Assembly (NCBI RefSeq): GCF_910592395.1
Contig: NC_088325.1
Coordinates: 8,622,109-8,686,108, forward strand
Direction of reading: 5' to 3'
Length of the DNA: 64,000 nt
DNA from: Lineus longissimus
Lineage: Eukaryota > Nemertea > Pilidiophora > Heteronemertea > Lineidae
Part shown: positions 40,881 to 52,589 of the stretch, piece after piece
Layout of the letters: the number at the start of each line of letters is the position of its first letter
Position numbering within the stretch: the stretch's first letter is position 1
Position numbers and translations under genes: made by a program
The notes under the pieces: generated by a model
The model's input: the letters and a program-made list of their open reading frames with translations, nothing else
Databases searched by the model: none
Told to the model about the DNA's origin: nothing

Positions 40881-41193
40881 TATACATATAAGTGAGATGA
40901 ACCTTTTCGAACAAAGCCCTAGCATGCTGAATTTAGGTCAAATCGCGTTAATTTTCGATTTCTGATCAGAGGAAATATGACTCTGACTTCTTACCGGTAC
41001 ATGTAGTAAGGCATCAAGTTGAAAAGTCTCTTTGTCTAACCGTTACACAACATGCGCCCCGCCCAACGTTGGAAGATGTACGGACAGACAGAATACTGAA
41101 CAGTTTTCTTTCATTGATCTTAAATTTACTTTGCTCTTATCTATTCGTATATTGCACTATTTGATTATCGATAGTATGTCTGTCCTTTTTCAG

Positions 41194-41292
41194 AACGGTT
41201 CGACGGCGCTTATGAAAGCCTCTTGGAGAGGTCACCCAGACGTGGTAGAGAGTCTATTGAAATATCACGCAGAGGTCGACAAGCAGGACCAG
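41194..41292 (+). CDS. Ankyrin-repeat exon C
   Basis: 99 bp, phase 0, starting NGSTALMKASWRGHPDVVES and ending V-D-K-Q-D-Q, bordered by CTTTTTCAG and CAG|GTAATA. It is closest to exons A and B, as expected from the duplicated units. Acceptor, donor and frame are intact, so it could be used. Confidence 0.85.
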
Positions 41293-41379
41293 GTAATACA
41301 CTGAAAGTCCTCTTCATCCAAACATCCCTAGAACAATTGTAAAGCGGAAGGCAAATGATGTAGATCCTGTTTCTTGGGA

Positions 41380-41660
41380 CGAAATCACCTAAGACAACCT
41401 AGTAGAAAGGGTTTAACAAATAGAGCCTCTAGGAATATGTTAGGCGGTCATTTGAGTTTTAAAGAGAGGTTCTCTGTTCTTAATATGTTACCGTTGTCTT
41501 ATAGGCGAGATAAGCCTGATATCAATTCCTTAGATTATTGTTTATGAATAAGAGAGATTTCGAGATTTCAAAATATAGACCTTTCAGAGAAAGAGGTCTA
41601 AGTGACACACTTGTCATAAATGGTACTAGATGCAGAATGGAGACTTATTGCCGGTCATTT
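41380..41660 (+). pseudogene. LINE C-terminal fragment, copy 3
   Basis: It corresponds to 16546-16827, with FSVLNMLPLSYRRDKPDI visible, but the frame is broken by single-base changes near 41440 and 41545. No RT core. Confidence 0.55.
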
Positions 41661-42164
41661 TTATGTCCTCGTCGCAAGACGGACGTCTTGTGGTATGTTC
41701 TGTTGTGAATCGTGCGGTGTGTGTCCCGGCTATAATTATAGAACACCTAGAGATTTCACTCATTTAAAAAAAAGAACAGGAGCCTGGTAGAACAGGAGCC
41801 TGGTATCAGGACAATGAGGAACCAGCGCGATTTATCCGCCGCCTGGCGCTGCAATCGATCATACCAAAACTCTCCATTTCCAATGCATTATCATGTTATT
41901 TCTGAGCCCGAAAACGATCGCTTATTTTCGACCGATTTCGGCGACGTTTGCATCTTCCTGTTTTAAATCTATTGAGCTATCAGTTCCTTAAGATAATTGT
42001 GCGGAAAATATGCGCGATGCCAGTTATTGGGCACGTTTTCTGTTGTTGAAATCCTGTGCAAAAATGTACGCAATGGTTTCCCGTGATTGACTTCATACGA
42101 CGTCAACAGACCAGAAAATGACGTCAGGCGTCGATTGTGGCGCCGCCACTGGCATTTATCTTAA

Positions 42165-42870
42165 CACCGGTTCCTCATTCCCCCCATTTCACCCTGGTCA
42201 ATTGCTCCCCGACAACTCCCCCTAGGCAATAACCCCCCAGTCAAATTAACCCCTAGTCAAATTGCCCCCCAGTAAAATTGCCCCCCCCCCCCGTGAAATT
42301 GCCTGCCGTAAAATTGCCCCCGCCCAGTAATAATTGCCCTCGTTGCCTTAAAAAAAGTTCATGTTTATTTTTTATTAATGATACATGTATATCATTGTTC
42401 CTGTTGAAAAGAAAATGACGCTTTTCTTCCAATGGCTCGGAGACCTCTCTTACTATAGATCTATTACTTCCTAAAGCATTTGTGCCATTTGGCTATATTC
42501 TAATACCAGGATGTTGAGAATGAATATTGGGCCCCTAACTGATTTTGAGGAATCCCTTCCCCGGGCGGTTGAGAATACATTGACATTCAAAAACCCCATG
42601 GGATGAAGCATTTCTAGCGCATTTTATTAGACTGGATGAACAAAAGTAAATGTTTACATTTTTTACTTGGCAGGGGGTTATCCAGGGGCAATTAGATTGG
42701 GAGGCAATTTTACGGTTGGCAATTTGACTGGAGGGCAATTTGACCGAGGGGTGGGCAATTTTACTGGGGGGCAATTTTTCTGGGGGGGGGGCTATTTTAC
42801 TTGGGGTTATTGCCTAGGGGTAATTGTCGGGGGGCAATTGACCGGGGGGGGGGGAGAATTGTCCTAGAGG
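42165..42870. mobile_element. Fold-back element with AAATTGCCCCCCAGT tandem arms
   Basis: The left arm (about 42178-42345) consists of ~16-bp units of the AAATTGCCCCCCAGTA type, and the right arm (about 42668-42862) of the complementary type GCAATTTTACTGGGGGG. The outer parts also pair (CAATTGCTCCCCGACAA with TTGTCGGGGGGCAATTG-like, and CCTAGGCAATAACCCC with GGGGTTATTGCCTAGG). The core is ~320 bp. Several C and G homopolymers occur inside. No coding capacity. Confidence 0.8.
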
Positions 42871-43399
42871 CTGGTACAATGAGTTCGATATCCGGCGTGA
42901 TCTGACTTACGCTTTGGCCACTTGGGGCATTATGCGAAAACAGAAAACATGCCATAACTTTGCTGATATTGTTCGCAGCTTGCTGAATTTTTGATGGCAT
43001 ATACCTCTTGAGAGGGAACATAATAAATTCTACGGGTTTTGACCTTGACCAGCTTTTCAAGGTCATAGAGGTCAAAGTTCTTGACAAATTTCGAAATTTT
43101 CACATTTCGTAACTACTAAAACTATTGATATCCAAATTTCTGTACATATGTACCCCTAGGTGACAGTAACTCACAGACCAACTTTTGATCTCGTATCGGG
43201 TGGCCCAGAAAAAACGAGTACACTTTTTAAACTAGCCTAATTCAAAAAGTGTCGTACATATCATTCTGATATTTTACAGCTAGTAAGATAAGGTTGTTTA
43301 ACAACTCTACGCTAAATCGTAGGTCAATAGCATAATATTGGTGAAAATTATGGATTTTTGAAGATTTTCGGTCAAAACCAGAAATGCCAGTCTGAGAAA

Positions 43400-46060
43400 T
43401 CACATCAGTTCATAACACTTGTTTTCATCTGTCGTTACACTGCGCTTCCTACCACTACCAGGCTTTCTTTTTGTTGATCCAGTCTCTTCATTATGTTTCT
43501 CTGCCCTTAATGATTTTTCCGTAAGGACCCCCCCCCCATTTTAGCCCTTTCTGTGGGTCCATTTTATCAAGATTGCCTAGGGATTATGAAGTTTGTGTAT
43601 CTCCGGAATATTTCCCCCGCTATAGAAATAAAAGATAAGATATTGTGCAGCGTCGCTTTTGGGAATGAGAGAGTTCGCCAGCAAATATATCTCTATCACA
43701 AATAGCTTTTTAAAATTTTTAAATTGACTGAAGAATAACGATTTTAGAGCTATAAAATTAAGGCATCGATCTCGCCTGGTTCTAATCGTTTGATGAAGCG
43801 CCGAGGCTTTGCCGATCAGTTAGCGTACCCCAACCTCTAGCAAGTCGCTTTGTTTTGTGCATCCAGACTGATCACGCAAACGTATTTAGTTGCCGTGCGC
43901 AGTTGTACTGTAGAACGGAAAATATCCGTGGCATATAATTTTTGCGAATGCCTCACGATGGACACATTATTCGCAGCAGAATATTTTCGCGAGTGAATAA
44001 TTTTTTTCCACAAACATTTTAACTGTCTATTTTGACTCTAGACTCTAAGCTCTTCGTGTATGAGGACTGTGGCATAAAATATCCCCTACTTAATATGATG
44101 TGAGCAATAATTAAGCAAAGGTTGTTAAGTTGGGTGTAATTATGACAAGTGCTAATTGCGCGGGGTATACACGTAGGCTAATTAAGATGTATGCAGTGCC
44201 TCTGTGTAAACATGGCAGCAATGACATGAATTTCAAGCTGAAAGCAAGATAATTTCGCGGCAGAATATTTTCAAGAGCCTGACCTACTCGCGAAATTCGC
44301 GAAATATTCTGCACGCAAAATTTTTCCGTTCTGCTGTATATAGTGCACAATTTTTTGGAACTGTAAAATTAAAATTATTCGTAAAATTTACAATGTTTAT
44401 ACTTTAAATGGAATTGCAAATGTTCGGGAATAGTGGATTTTACTTTTTTATCCTCATGAATCTAATCCAAAATTAAATGTCATCGATTTTTGAAAAGAGG
44501 ATCACATGCCAACTATGTGTTGTTATGTTGACTATATTACAATGTTCATTGGCTGCGCTTTATTGTAGAATAGGTTTAAGAGGTTTTGTCTGGACTCCAA
44601 TTAAAGGGGCATGTCCGTGAAAGAGGAATGTCCTCTTTACTTGTAGCTCTTCATTTGTAGATTATGCAACGAGTGTGTTCACAAATCCTCTTTTTGTTTC
44701 ACTACTATGATAGCTCATATATTCATCTTCACACAAACCCAATCATCAGTCAGTCAAAGTTTGAACAAAATTAGCCAAAACACAAAGCGTCCTTTACTGA
44801 GAATACAGTTTGTGTCATTTCACTAGTTTTTTTAGTTTCTTTGTGAAAGTGGGGTTTATAATTTTTTCTACAAGATAATGATATCTAGGCAAAAAAGCAT
44901 ACATGTTCTTGTTCAGGATATCAAAGTAATCAAACTGGCAGTGGTTTCAAAAAAAAATAGGCAAGATTTCGACCAATATTGAAACACTATATTTTGTAGA
45001 TTAATGCAAAGAGAGTGCTACAAATCCTCTTTTTTATAAGATAAGACATTTCACTGCAAAAACTGCTCGTATATTGATGTTATCACAGACCTAATAATCA
45101 GTCTGTCAAAGTTCTAACAAAATTAGCCCAAACATAAAGCGTCTTAAGAACAAAAATTACTTTTACAGTGTTGGTAAAATTGTTGTTCTTAAAAGTCACT
45201 AATTTCAAAAATCAACCATGCTTCCAGTCAGAGTTATCCGAGTCCTACACTAAACAATGAAGTATATATCAAGCATAGTACGCACACTGGTAATTAATCT
45301 CTCCCTGGGGTGACACAGACGCATACACAGACGCACAGACGTACATACGCATTGTTTACACACATCTGGTTATGTAATAATCACACAAAGCAGCAGTGAA
45401 CCGTATCCTCAACCCAAAGGAGGTGTTAAACCCTGCTTCCCTCTGTTGGATTATTAATAGGGAGGGCGGCTGATCTATGGAACAGCCTCCTTGCTATTGT
45501 TTGGGGTTGAGGAGAATTATGCTCACGCTCGGTCGGGAACAATGGACGATCTTGAGGGAAGATAGAATAAAACCCGAATCTGGATCAAGGGCTCCAGAAA
45601 CGTAATGAAGCGATCCACCGAAGAAGTATTCCATCCTATCAGGAAATTCACGTACAATTCTCCTTGCTCCCCACCCTTTTTCGCTGAAACTTGCCTCAAT
45701 GACAGCGTTGTCGGCTTCTAGGTAAGCCATCTTTACAGTATCCACAGAAAGGCATCAAGTCCAAAATGAGCGGGATTTCATCCTGATCAGTCCAACGTCA
45801 ATATTTACAAATATTTTGACGCATGGCACTTGATTGACAGGTGTCATGTGGTCTAGACGCAACGGCGTGTCCGCGTCTGGAACGTGCGTCCACGCACATC
45901 CATTGCCGGCAAAACATAATTTCAGAATTTGTTTTTAAAGTCATGCTTTTTTATACCATTGGAGCTACGGGCCTGCAATTTTAGGTGGTTGTCAAGCATA
46001 ATTATCTTACTACCTGTGAAATGTCAAAGTTATAGATACACTAATACCTTTTGAATTATT
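43400..46060. other. Intron-like spacer, mostly featureless
   Basis: AT-rich non-coding DNA. The only candidate of note is the transposase-like fragment at 45494-45745. A short repeat phrase with GTTTGAACAAAATTAGCC recurs near 44760 and 45110 (AGTCAAAGTTTGAACAAAATTAGC versus GTCAAAGTTCTAACAAAATTAGC), suggesting a diverged local duplication of about 350 bp. Confidence 0.45.
45494..45745 (-). pseudogene. Helix-turn-helix fragment of a Tc1/mariner-type transposase
   Basis: The minus-strand frame begins MDTVKMAYLEADNAVIEASF and continues S-E-K-G-W-G-A-R-R-I-V-R-E-F-P-D-R, a helix-turn-helix start seen in Tc1/mariner-like (IS630-type) transposases. After D-R the similarity stops, and no DDE domain follows. 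It is probably a fragment or an exon of an old domesticated copy. Confidence 0.4.
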
Positions 46061-46065
46061 CTAAG

Positions 46066-46400
46066 TTAAATGGTGTACTCGTTTTCTCTCGGCCACCCGC
46101 TATCATTCCTGGTTTGGCAACCTGGGGGTGCTATGCAAAAAAGTGTAATAACTCGCTTAATATTGGTCGCAGCATGCTGAAATTTTAATAGCATGTAAAT
46201 CTTACGAAAGGACATAATGCACCCTACTGATTTTGACCTTGAACTCACAAGGTCACAGAGGTCAAATATCTTGTCATATAACGAAATGCGAACATTTCGT
46301 GACCACTGCAGCTGTTGATCCCAATCTCTGTACATATGTACTCGTGACGGAGCGGAGATTTCGGCTATTGCACGGGCCTGGTCACAAATTAGAAAAAGAC
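46066..46400. repeat. Diverged copy of the dispersed unit-type repeat
   Basis: It shares CAAGGTCACAGAGGTCAAA, GAA(A)TG.(G)AACATTTCGT and CTGTACATATGTAC with the non-coding part of the ankyrin units, but is clearly older. Confidence 0.6.
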
Positions 46401-46749
46401 TGCTGAATGTATAATTATTTACAAACGGAATTGAATTCGGCACCTTCAATGTACAATTTCTCCCTACAGAGACCAGCAATGAACTGCCCACACCCAGTCC
46501 AGCTCCAACTAATGAATCCAAGAGTTATATAAGTCTATATCCATGAGTACTCACACAACGTCCTGAAGTTACCAAAGTCCTATTCAACACACTCAAGCCA
46601 AAGGTGTTATAAAGAAAGGAGTTATAAAGAAACATAAAAAGTGTGATTACATGCCGATGGATGATCGGATTGGTTTCATCTTACTGTGGGACTGGGATGT
46701 GAGAGCCGGGTAGGTGCCTAGTGATTTTTGCCCCCATCCGATATTTGGT

Positions 46750-48190
46750 ATGGCCACTAGATGGCCACCTTGGATTTTGCAGTCCGGATTGTAACTGCTG
46801 TTTGTAAAAAGCCTTCACTTGACTCTGACATTCTGAGCAATTATCGCCCAGTCTCTAACTTATTTTTCGTTGTGACGGTAGTTGAGAAAGTCGCGGTTGA
46901 GCAGTTTATCGCACTCAAGCGGCCTTTACCCACGGATGCAATCTGCCTACAGAAAGGGGAACAGCACTGAAACTGCTTTGTTTCACGTGGTTAAGGACCT
47001 ACTTACTGCACTCGACCAAGGCGAGGAGGCTGTGCTGATTCTCATCGACCTCTCGGCCGCCTTCGACACCATAGATCAGGACATATTGCTGTCTAGGTTG
47101 TGAAACCGTTTTGGGGTCACCGCGGTGGTACTCCAGTGGCTCGAGTCTTATTTAGAGGGTTGGATACAATGCATACTACTCGATGGTGTTCGGTCTCGTG
47201 ACGCACCTCTCGACTGTGGTGTACCACAGGGTTCGGTACTCTGGCCAATCCTTTTTTGTTGTATATTGCTCCCCTAGAGGACATAATGTTGAAGCATGGT
47301 TTCATGTCATATGCTGACCACAGCAATCAGGTATACGCTGCACTGAAGCCAGGAAATCACCCCGATGCTGTAAGATCCTTAGAAGAATGTGTAAACGAAA
47401 TTCGAGCGTGGCTTAAGGAAAATAAGCTCAAATGCAACGATCCAAAGACAGATATCCTACATCTAATATCTCGTTTTCGTCGGTCAAACCAGAGCAAAGC
47501 ACCACTCATTGTCAATATCGGGGAAACAGCAGTCCAGTCAAAACCATCTGTAAAGGACCTTGGTTTTACTCTTGACCAGAGACCCTCTCAATGAGAGACC
47601 ATGTTAACAATGTCTGTAAGGCAGCTTCTCTTGCTATCTGGCGAATCGGACGTATTCGTAACCTACTCGACCAACAGTCAGACGAACAGCTAGTCCATAC
47701 TTTTATAACATCTCGGCTGGACTATTGTAACAGCTTGCTATTCGGCCTTCCTGACGCGTACATCAACAGACTACAGTTAATCCAAAACTCAGCTGCTAGG
47801 CTTGTTGTGCGTGTCAGGAAGTATGACCACATCACCCCGGTTTTAAAGATACTCCACTGGCTGCTAGTCAAATAAAGATGTGTTTTTAAATTTCCACTCT
47901 TAGCATACAAATGTTTTTAAATTTCTGCTCTTAGCATACAAATGCACCAAAATACCTTTGCGACCTTTTGGTTGCCCACCAGCCAACACGAACTTTAGGT
48001 TCCTCGTCAATGGGGCTGATCGTTCCTCTCAATACAAACACAGTTCTACGGTGCTAGGGCGTACTCAGTCAAAGCTCCCCTTCTGTGGAACGAACTGCCT
48101 CCACACATCAGGTGTGCTGGCTCGGTGGACAGCTTCAAGGTCGCGGTTAAAACTCACCTTTTTAAATCCTTTTAAATGTTGTTTTAAATT
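46750..48190 (+). pseudogene. CR1/L2-like LINE reverse transcriptase, decayed
   Basis: Frame pieces in order: LSNYRPVSNLFFV, QSAYRKGNSTETALFHVVKD, LILIDLSAAFDTIDQDILLS, CGVPQGSVLWPILF, MSYADHSNQVYAAL (the FADD box degraded to YADH), KCNDPKTDILHLI, then the post-RT region FITSRLDYCNSLLFGLPDAY and HITPVLKILHWLLVK and finally LWNELPPHIRCAG. Several frameshifts and stops (near 47101, 47260, 47590 and 47875) separate them. No endonuclease was found upstream. The element is in the same orientation as the ankyrin exons. Confidence 0.85.
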
Positions 48191-48300
48191 TTTTTTTAAA
48201 TCAATAATGTTTTATATTGTAAAGCGCACTGAGGTTTCACTGAAACGTAGTGCGCTATATAAGCACTTTTTATTGTTATTATTTATTATTATTTTTGATT
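48190..48300 (+). repeat. LINE 3' tail with ATT microsatellite
   Basis: TGTAAAGCGCACTGAGG followed by TAGTGCGCTATATAAGCA and a (TTATTA)n-like end is the usual 3' terminus of CR1/L2-type LINEs, including the short stem between the two GCGC words. Confidence 0.7.
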
Positions 48301-48660
48301 TGACCTAATTTTCATTGTCGCATAGGTCAAATGGCGTAATAATAATTGTAAGATGAATAATATACATACGTTTCATTATGTTCTGATGAGAACTTCAAAA
48401 TATAATTAAGTATGAAAAACTTTATTAGGGCAGGATACACGGTATGACCTCACTAAATCTAATCAGCCGGATAGTGCCGTAGACTCGTTTTTCAGTGGTG
48501 TATGCTGGATCTCCAACTTTGAACGTTCATAACTTCCTAAGTTTTCGAGATGTTTTCTTGAAACAAGAAGCAAACTACTCCATTACCTTTGGTGTTCCGG
48601 AATAAAGTGTGCCATAAGAGGTAATTGTGTTATGCCTTGAATATGTTTGTCTTATTTCAG

Positions 48661-48759
48661 GAAGGCATCACAGCGTTAATGATCGCCTCTGAGATGGGAT
48701 ACCTTGATGTCATAGGTGTGCTATTGAATGGTAAAGCAGATGTTAACAAAGAGAAGAAG
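48661..48759 (+). CDS. Ankyrin-repeat exon D
   Basis: 99 bp, phase 0, EGITALMIASEMGYLDVIGV at the start and V-N-K-E-K-K at the end, between CTTATTTCAG and AAG|GTAATA. The C-terminal V-N-K-E-K-K links it to exons E and F rather than to A-C, so the gene holds at least two sub-families of repeat. Confidence 0.88.
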
Positions 48760-49145
48760 GTAATATACCAAATGTCCACTTAATCCAAACTTACGAAGTA
48801 GTAGGCGAATGATGACGATATGGAATGATGAACTTAGAACTGCTTAATTTTCGGGTGTTTTATTTTGCTGATTTCACAGATAATCTAGATTTGCGAAAAT
48901 AGAAATCACATAATAATTTTTTTGGAATATTGAACGGACCTCCGAAAGAAATTTCCTAATCTGCCAGTCGGATTTTTTTCCAGGAACACATTTGTGAGTT
49001 GCGAAAATGAATAGGCGCGATAAATTGGTATCTTAAAGTTCGGACACTGGATTGAATCGTTATTTTGAATTATTTTCACTTTAGACTCTTCTGTTTTCGA
49101 AAACCGTTATTTTCGATTATCATTTGTTTGTCTATCTTGTTTAAG

Positions 49146-49244
49146 AATGGCATGACGGCGCTAATGCTGGCCTCCCAAAAGGGTCACCGCAATACCGTAG
49201 GTGCTCTATTGGAAAGACGAGCAGATGTTGACAAAGAGAACGAG
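49146..49244 (+). CDS. Ankyrin-repeat exon E
   Basis: 99 bp, phase 0, NGMTALMLASQKGHRNTVGA at the start, ending V-D-K-E-N-E. The acceptor is TATCTTGTTTAAG (AAG rather than CAG, weaker) and the donor GAG|GTAACA. Confidence 0.85.
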
Positions 49245-49676
49245 GTAACACATCTAAAGTCTCCTACATCCGCACACTTTTAAATTATACGTTTACTTGA
49301 TAAAGCAGTAGGCGACTAATCAGTGAAGTTATGTTATGACGTAAAATCAATGAAGTGTTTGCTTTTTGGGGCATTTTCTTTTCTGATTTTGCAGATAACC
49401 AAGATTTCCAAAAATAGTATCGCCAATAGATTTTGTTTAATTGAAAAACTCGAAAGAGATTCGCAAAACTCTACAATTTGAATTTCATTAAGAACCTATC
49501 GCAGGTCGGAAATATACAAGTATACAGGTGCAAAGAATTAACAATACACATCTGCTTGGTGACTCAATTCACAAACGACCTCAACTTCATGTTTTAAAAA
49601 TCTATTCGTCTATTTCAATATTTCAATATTTCAATATTTCAAAATTTGATTTTTTGTTATGTCATTCTTCCTTCAG

Positions 49677-49775
49677 TACGGCCAGACGGCGCTCATGATT
49701 GCCTCAAATGAAGGCCAAAAGGAGGTCGTAGATGCTCTTTTGGAAGCTAAAGCACATGTTAACAAAGAGAAGAAG
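49677..49775 (+). CDS. Ankyrin-repeat exon F
   Basis: 99 bp, phase 0, YGQTALMIASNEGQKEVVDA at the start, ending V-N-K-E-K-K, with acceptor CTTCCTTCAG and donor AAG|GTAACG. The intron before it has a (TTTCAATA)n run at ~49616-49640. Confidence 0.87.
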
Positions 49776-50178
49776 GTAACGCCCTAAAAGTCCCCTACAT
49801 CCGAACGTTAATTCCTGATAAATCATTAGTCAATCACCATGATCACGCAAATGCCAAAGATGCAGATATGGAGTGAAGTTAGTTTAATCGCTTATCTTTT
49901 TGAGGGAGGGGAGGGGGGAGATTGTTGCAGATTTGCGCTTGACCTCGGATCAGGGAGTGTATTTTTTCATGAAAGATATCGAAAATCGAAAGAAATATAT
50001 ATTGTCTGCCAGAATATAGTTTTTATTTTCCCGGAAACTAATTTCAATCGAAAATGATTAAGCCTTTTTACCAATAGTCTATTTGATTGAATCCGTTCAA
50101 AGCAATCTCAACATTGGCTTCTTATCTATTTGTTGATTTCGATATACTATCATCGACAGTATTTCTGTTTTGTTTCCC

Positions 50179-50277
50179 GACGGCTGGACGGTGCTTATGA
50201 TCGCCTCAGCTACAGGTCACCATGATGTTGTCGATGCTCTATTAAAATTCGGAGCAGAAATTGACAAGGGGAGGAAG
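50179..50277 (+). pseudogene. Ankyrin-repeat exon G lacking an acceptor AG
   Basis: The 99-bp frame reads DGWTVLMIASATGHHDVVDA at its start and ends I-D-K-G-R-K with donor AAG|GTAATG. The base run before it is TGTTTCCC, with no AG where all sister exons have CAG. The coding part is otherwise clean, so the loss is probably recent. Skipping removes exactly 33 residues and keeps the frame. An alternative upstream or internal AG cannot be excluded. Confidence 0.65.
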
Positions 50278-50545
50278 GTAATGCTTAAATTAAGAGCTAA
50301 ATAAGATGTAGAAATGGTGTGATGGTCAGCCTCTGTGAACGTCTTTATTTTGTTGCGCGTTTAATGTTACAGATCTTGCAAATGACCATTACTGACATGA
50401 CCAAAAGAAATATTGTGATCCACCTAATTATAATATTTTTCCAGAAACATTTGCGAGTTGGATATGAAAAGGTGCAAATGCTCTTATCTAAGTTGCATTC
50501 GATATTTCATTACCAAAAGTACTTCTGCTTGTCTTCTAACAAAGC

Positions 50546-50602
50546 GGCCAGACGGCACTTATAATCGCCTCTAAAAAAGGTCACCTTAGTGTCGTCGTAT
50601 TC
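50546..50602 (+). pseudogene. Ankyrin-repeat exon H, 3' truncated
   Basis: GQTALIIASKKGHLSVVVF remains, with no donor; the following sequence is unrelated and reaches a stop. The acceptor side (TCTTCTAACAAAG) is also weak. A dead duplicate. Confidence 0.65.
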
Positions 50603-51002
50603 CAAGCAGTCCACTCAATCTGAGCCTGTTTAAAATCAATAGTTGATAAATGTGTAGACGGGTGATGCAGATGTGGAATTATTTTCAGTTTGTGAACGGC
50701 TTTATTTTTGGGAGCGTTTTAGTAACATATTTTTATTGCACGTGGCAGATAACTTTTATTGACAAAACTAAAAGAAATTTCATAATCCGCCTGAATAGAA
50801 ATTCAATTTTTTTCAGAAGCATTAGCGAGAGGCTATGATCTTTTCGTAAATTTTAACATTTCATTACCTACAGTACCTGTGTCTGTCCTCTTACAGAGCG
50901 TTCTGTAAATCAGAATTTAGAAATTGCCAAGTACTTTTTTGGAAGAACACCCAGCGTGTGAAAAAAAATTTGTAATCCACCAAATCATAATTTAGAAATA
51001 AT

Positions 51003-51987
51003 TTATGGCAAGTCACAGCGAAAAAAATCCAACCCTGGGAAAATACTCGAAACATTCAAAAATTACATGTTACATTTAAACAATTATTTGCAACATTTCG
51101 AAAATTACATCAGCAATTTCAAAACTAGATGCAACCCGTGAAAAATACATAGCAATTTTGTTTTTAATATTCAATCTTTTGTCGTCAAACATTTATTTTG
51201 CTCAACATTATTTTTCGTTCAAAATTTTTTCGTCCAATATTTTTTTTGTCCAACATTTGTTTTCGTTAAGCATTCATGTGACCAAGCTACAGTCACGTGA
51301 CCTCATAACTGATAACGTACGGGTAAGTCACTCGAGGTGGTATACCTTTGCGCATGTGCCAACTTATTATTTTTTGAATGGATCGAACACGTGTATTTGT
51401 TTAAAGTTAGAACTTTGAGTATTCTGGTCAAGTCTAGACTGGTACGGTCGTCCTGCCGAGTCCGACAGTTGTGCCAGTATGTACCGAGCTTTATAAGTGC
51501 GATGAAGAAAATAATTCTTGAAATAAAAATGTCTTTTATGGCATTATAAGTACAACAGATCAAGAATTTACAATTTTTCAAGTGATTTGAACGCATACTT
51601 TTCTTTAGGGCCCATCATACGAATTAATCCCGACGACATCAACAACATGAGCACCGGCGTTGTTGTTGTCGTTATTGGTAAGGTTAAGGTTAACTCTTAG
51701 GACGACTCCAACAGGTCTGACATGTCATCCGTTATGAGGTCACGTGACTGTAGCTTAGTCACGTGAATGTTGAACGAAAAAAATGTTTGACCAACAAAAT
51801 TTTGAACGAAAAAGTGTTGGACGAAAAAAATATAGCTATGTATTTATCACGGGTTGCATGTAGTTTTGAAATTTGTCGATGTAATTGTTGAAATATCGCA
51901 TGTAATTTTAATAATGTTGCTTGCACTTTTTGAATGTTGCGAGGATTTTCCCAGGGTTGGATTATATCCGCTTTGGCTTGCCATAAT
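51003..51987. mobile_element. Fold-back element with ~260-310-bp arms in an ankyrin intron
   Basis: The left arm (51003-51310) and right arm (51731-51987) are inverted copies: TTATGGCAAG, ATCCAACCCTGGGAAAAT, CAACATTCAAAAA-type, ACTA.ATGCAACCCGTGA and CACGTGACCTCATAAC pair across the element. Repeated words of the AAAATTACATG.AACATT type fill the arms. The core (~420 bp) is non-coding. It is unrelated to the 4.4-kb family. Confidence 0.85.
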
Positions 51988-52162
51988 AATTGACCTTTTA
52001 AATGAATTATGCAGTCGGTCAATGGATTTAAACTGTTCATGATAAGCTTAAATTCATGCTTCGATCCATGTATATGGCGATAATTGTTGATCACTAGTAG
52101 AGTGGAACCCCGGTAACACGACAATACATTTGATTATGGATATGTTGACGGTCTTGTTTCAG

Positions 52163-52261
52163 GATGGCAAGACAGCGTTAATTGATGCCTGCAATGGATG
52201 TCATCATAATGTCGTAGATGCTCTTTTGAAAGCTGGTGCAGATCCTAACAAAGCAGAGAAG
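52163..52261 (+). CDS. Ankyrin-repeat exon I
   Basis: 99 bp, phase 0, DGKTALIDACNGCHHNVVDA at the start, ending P-N-K-A-E-K, with acceptor TCTTGTTTCAG and donor AAG|GTAATT. D-A-C-N-G-C is a slight departure from the A(S/A)..G core but still fits an ankyrin helix. Confidence 0.85.
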
Positions 52262-52264
52262 GTA

Positions 52265-52585
52265 ATTTACCATACACCAACCTCATTCGAACCACCCTAA
52301 TATCATAAGCTGATAACATAGTATGCGAAAAAGGCAAATTCGGAATGATGTAGGGTGCATTTCAACATTTTGCTGACATTCTAGATTCGCAAAAATCGCG
52401 AAAAGTTTAGTTTTTTATGGAAGAAATCGAACAAATAATAAATAAAAGTTTTGTCCTTTTCCCAAAACTTTCGCAAGTCGCTAAATCAAATCGAATTCAA
52501 AATCATCTTCGTTCGGTAAATACGATGACCATCGCACGTCTCAGTCGGTATCAAAGCAATAATGCATCATCGAGTCTTACGCAAA
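52265..52585. other. Intron sequence, no feature recognised
   Basis: No gene or repeat structure seen. Confidence 0.4.
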
Positions 52586-52589
52586 TGGA

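Larger units (their letters stand above)
40888..43395 (+). repeat. Third copy of the ankyrin/LINE-tail unit, interrupted
   Basis: It matches units 1 and 2 from AAGTGAGATGAACCTTTTCG through the ankyrin exon, the LINE fragment (about 41380-41660), GGACGTCTTG and later GAGTTCGATATCCGGCGTGA (from ~42880) to GGTCAAAACCAGAAATGCC. About 41.8-42.87 kb is extra sequence and includes a fold-back element. Confidence 0.8.

Noticed and set aside
42535-43087. Open frames over the G- and C-rich fold-back arms
   Set aside because: Repeat-derived shadows without domains.
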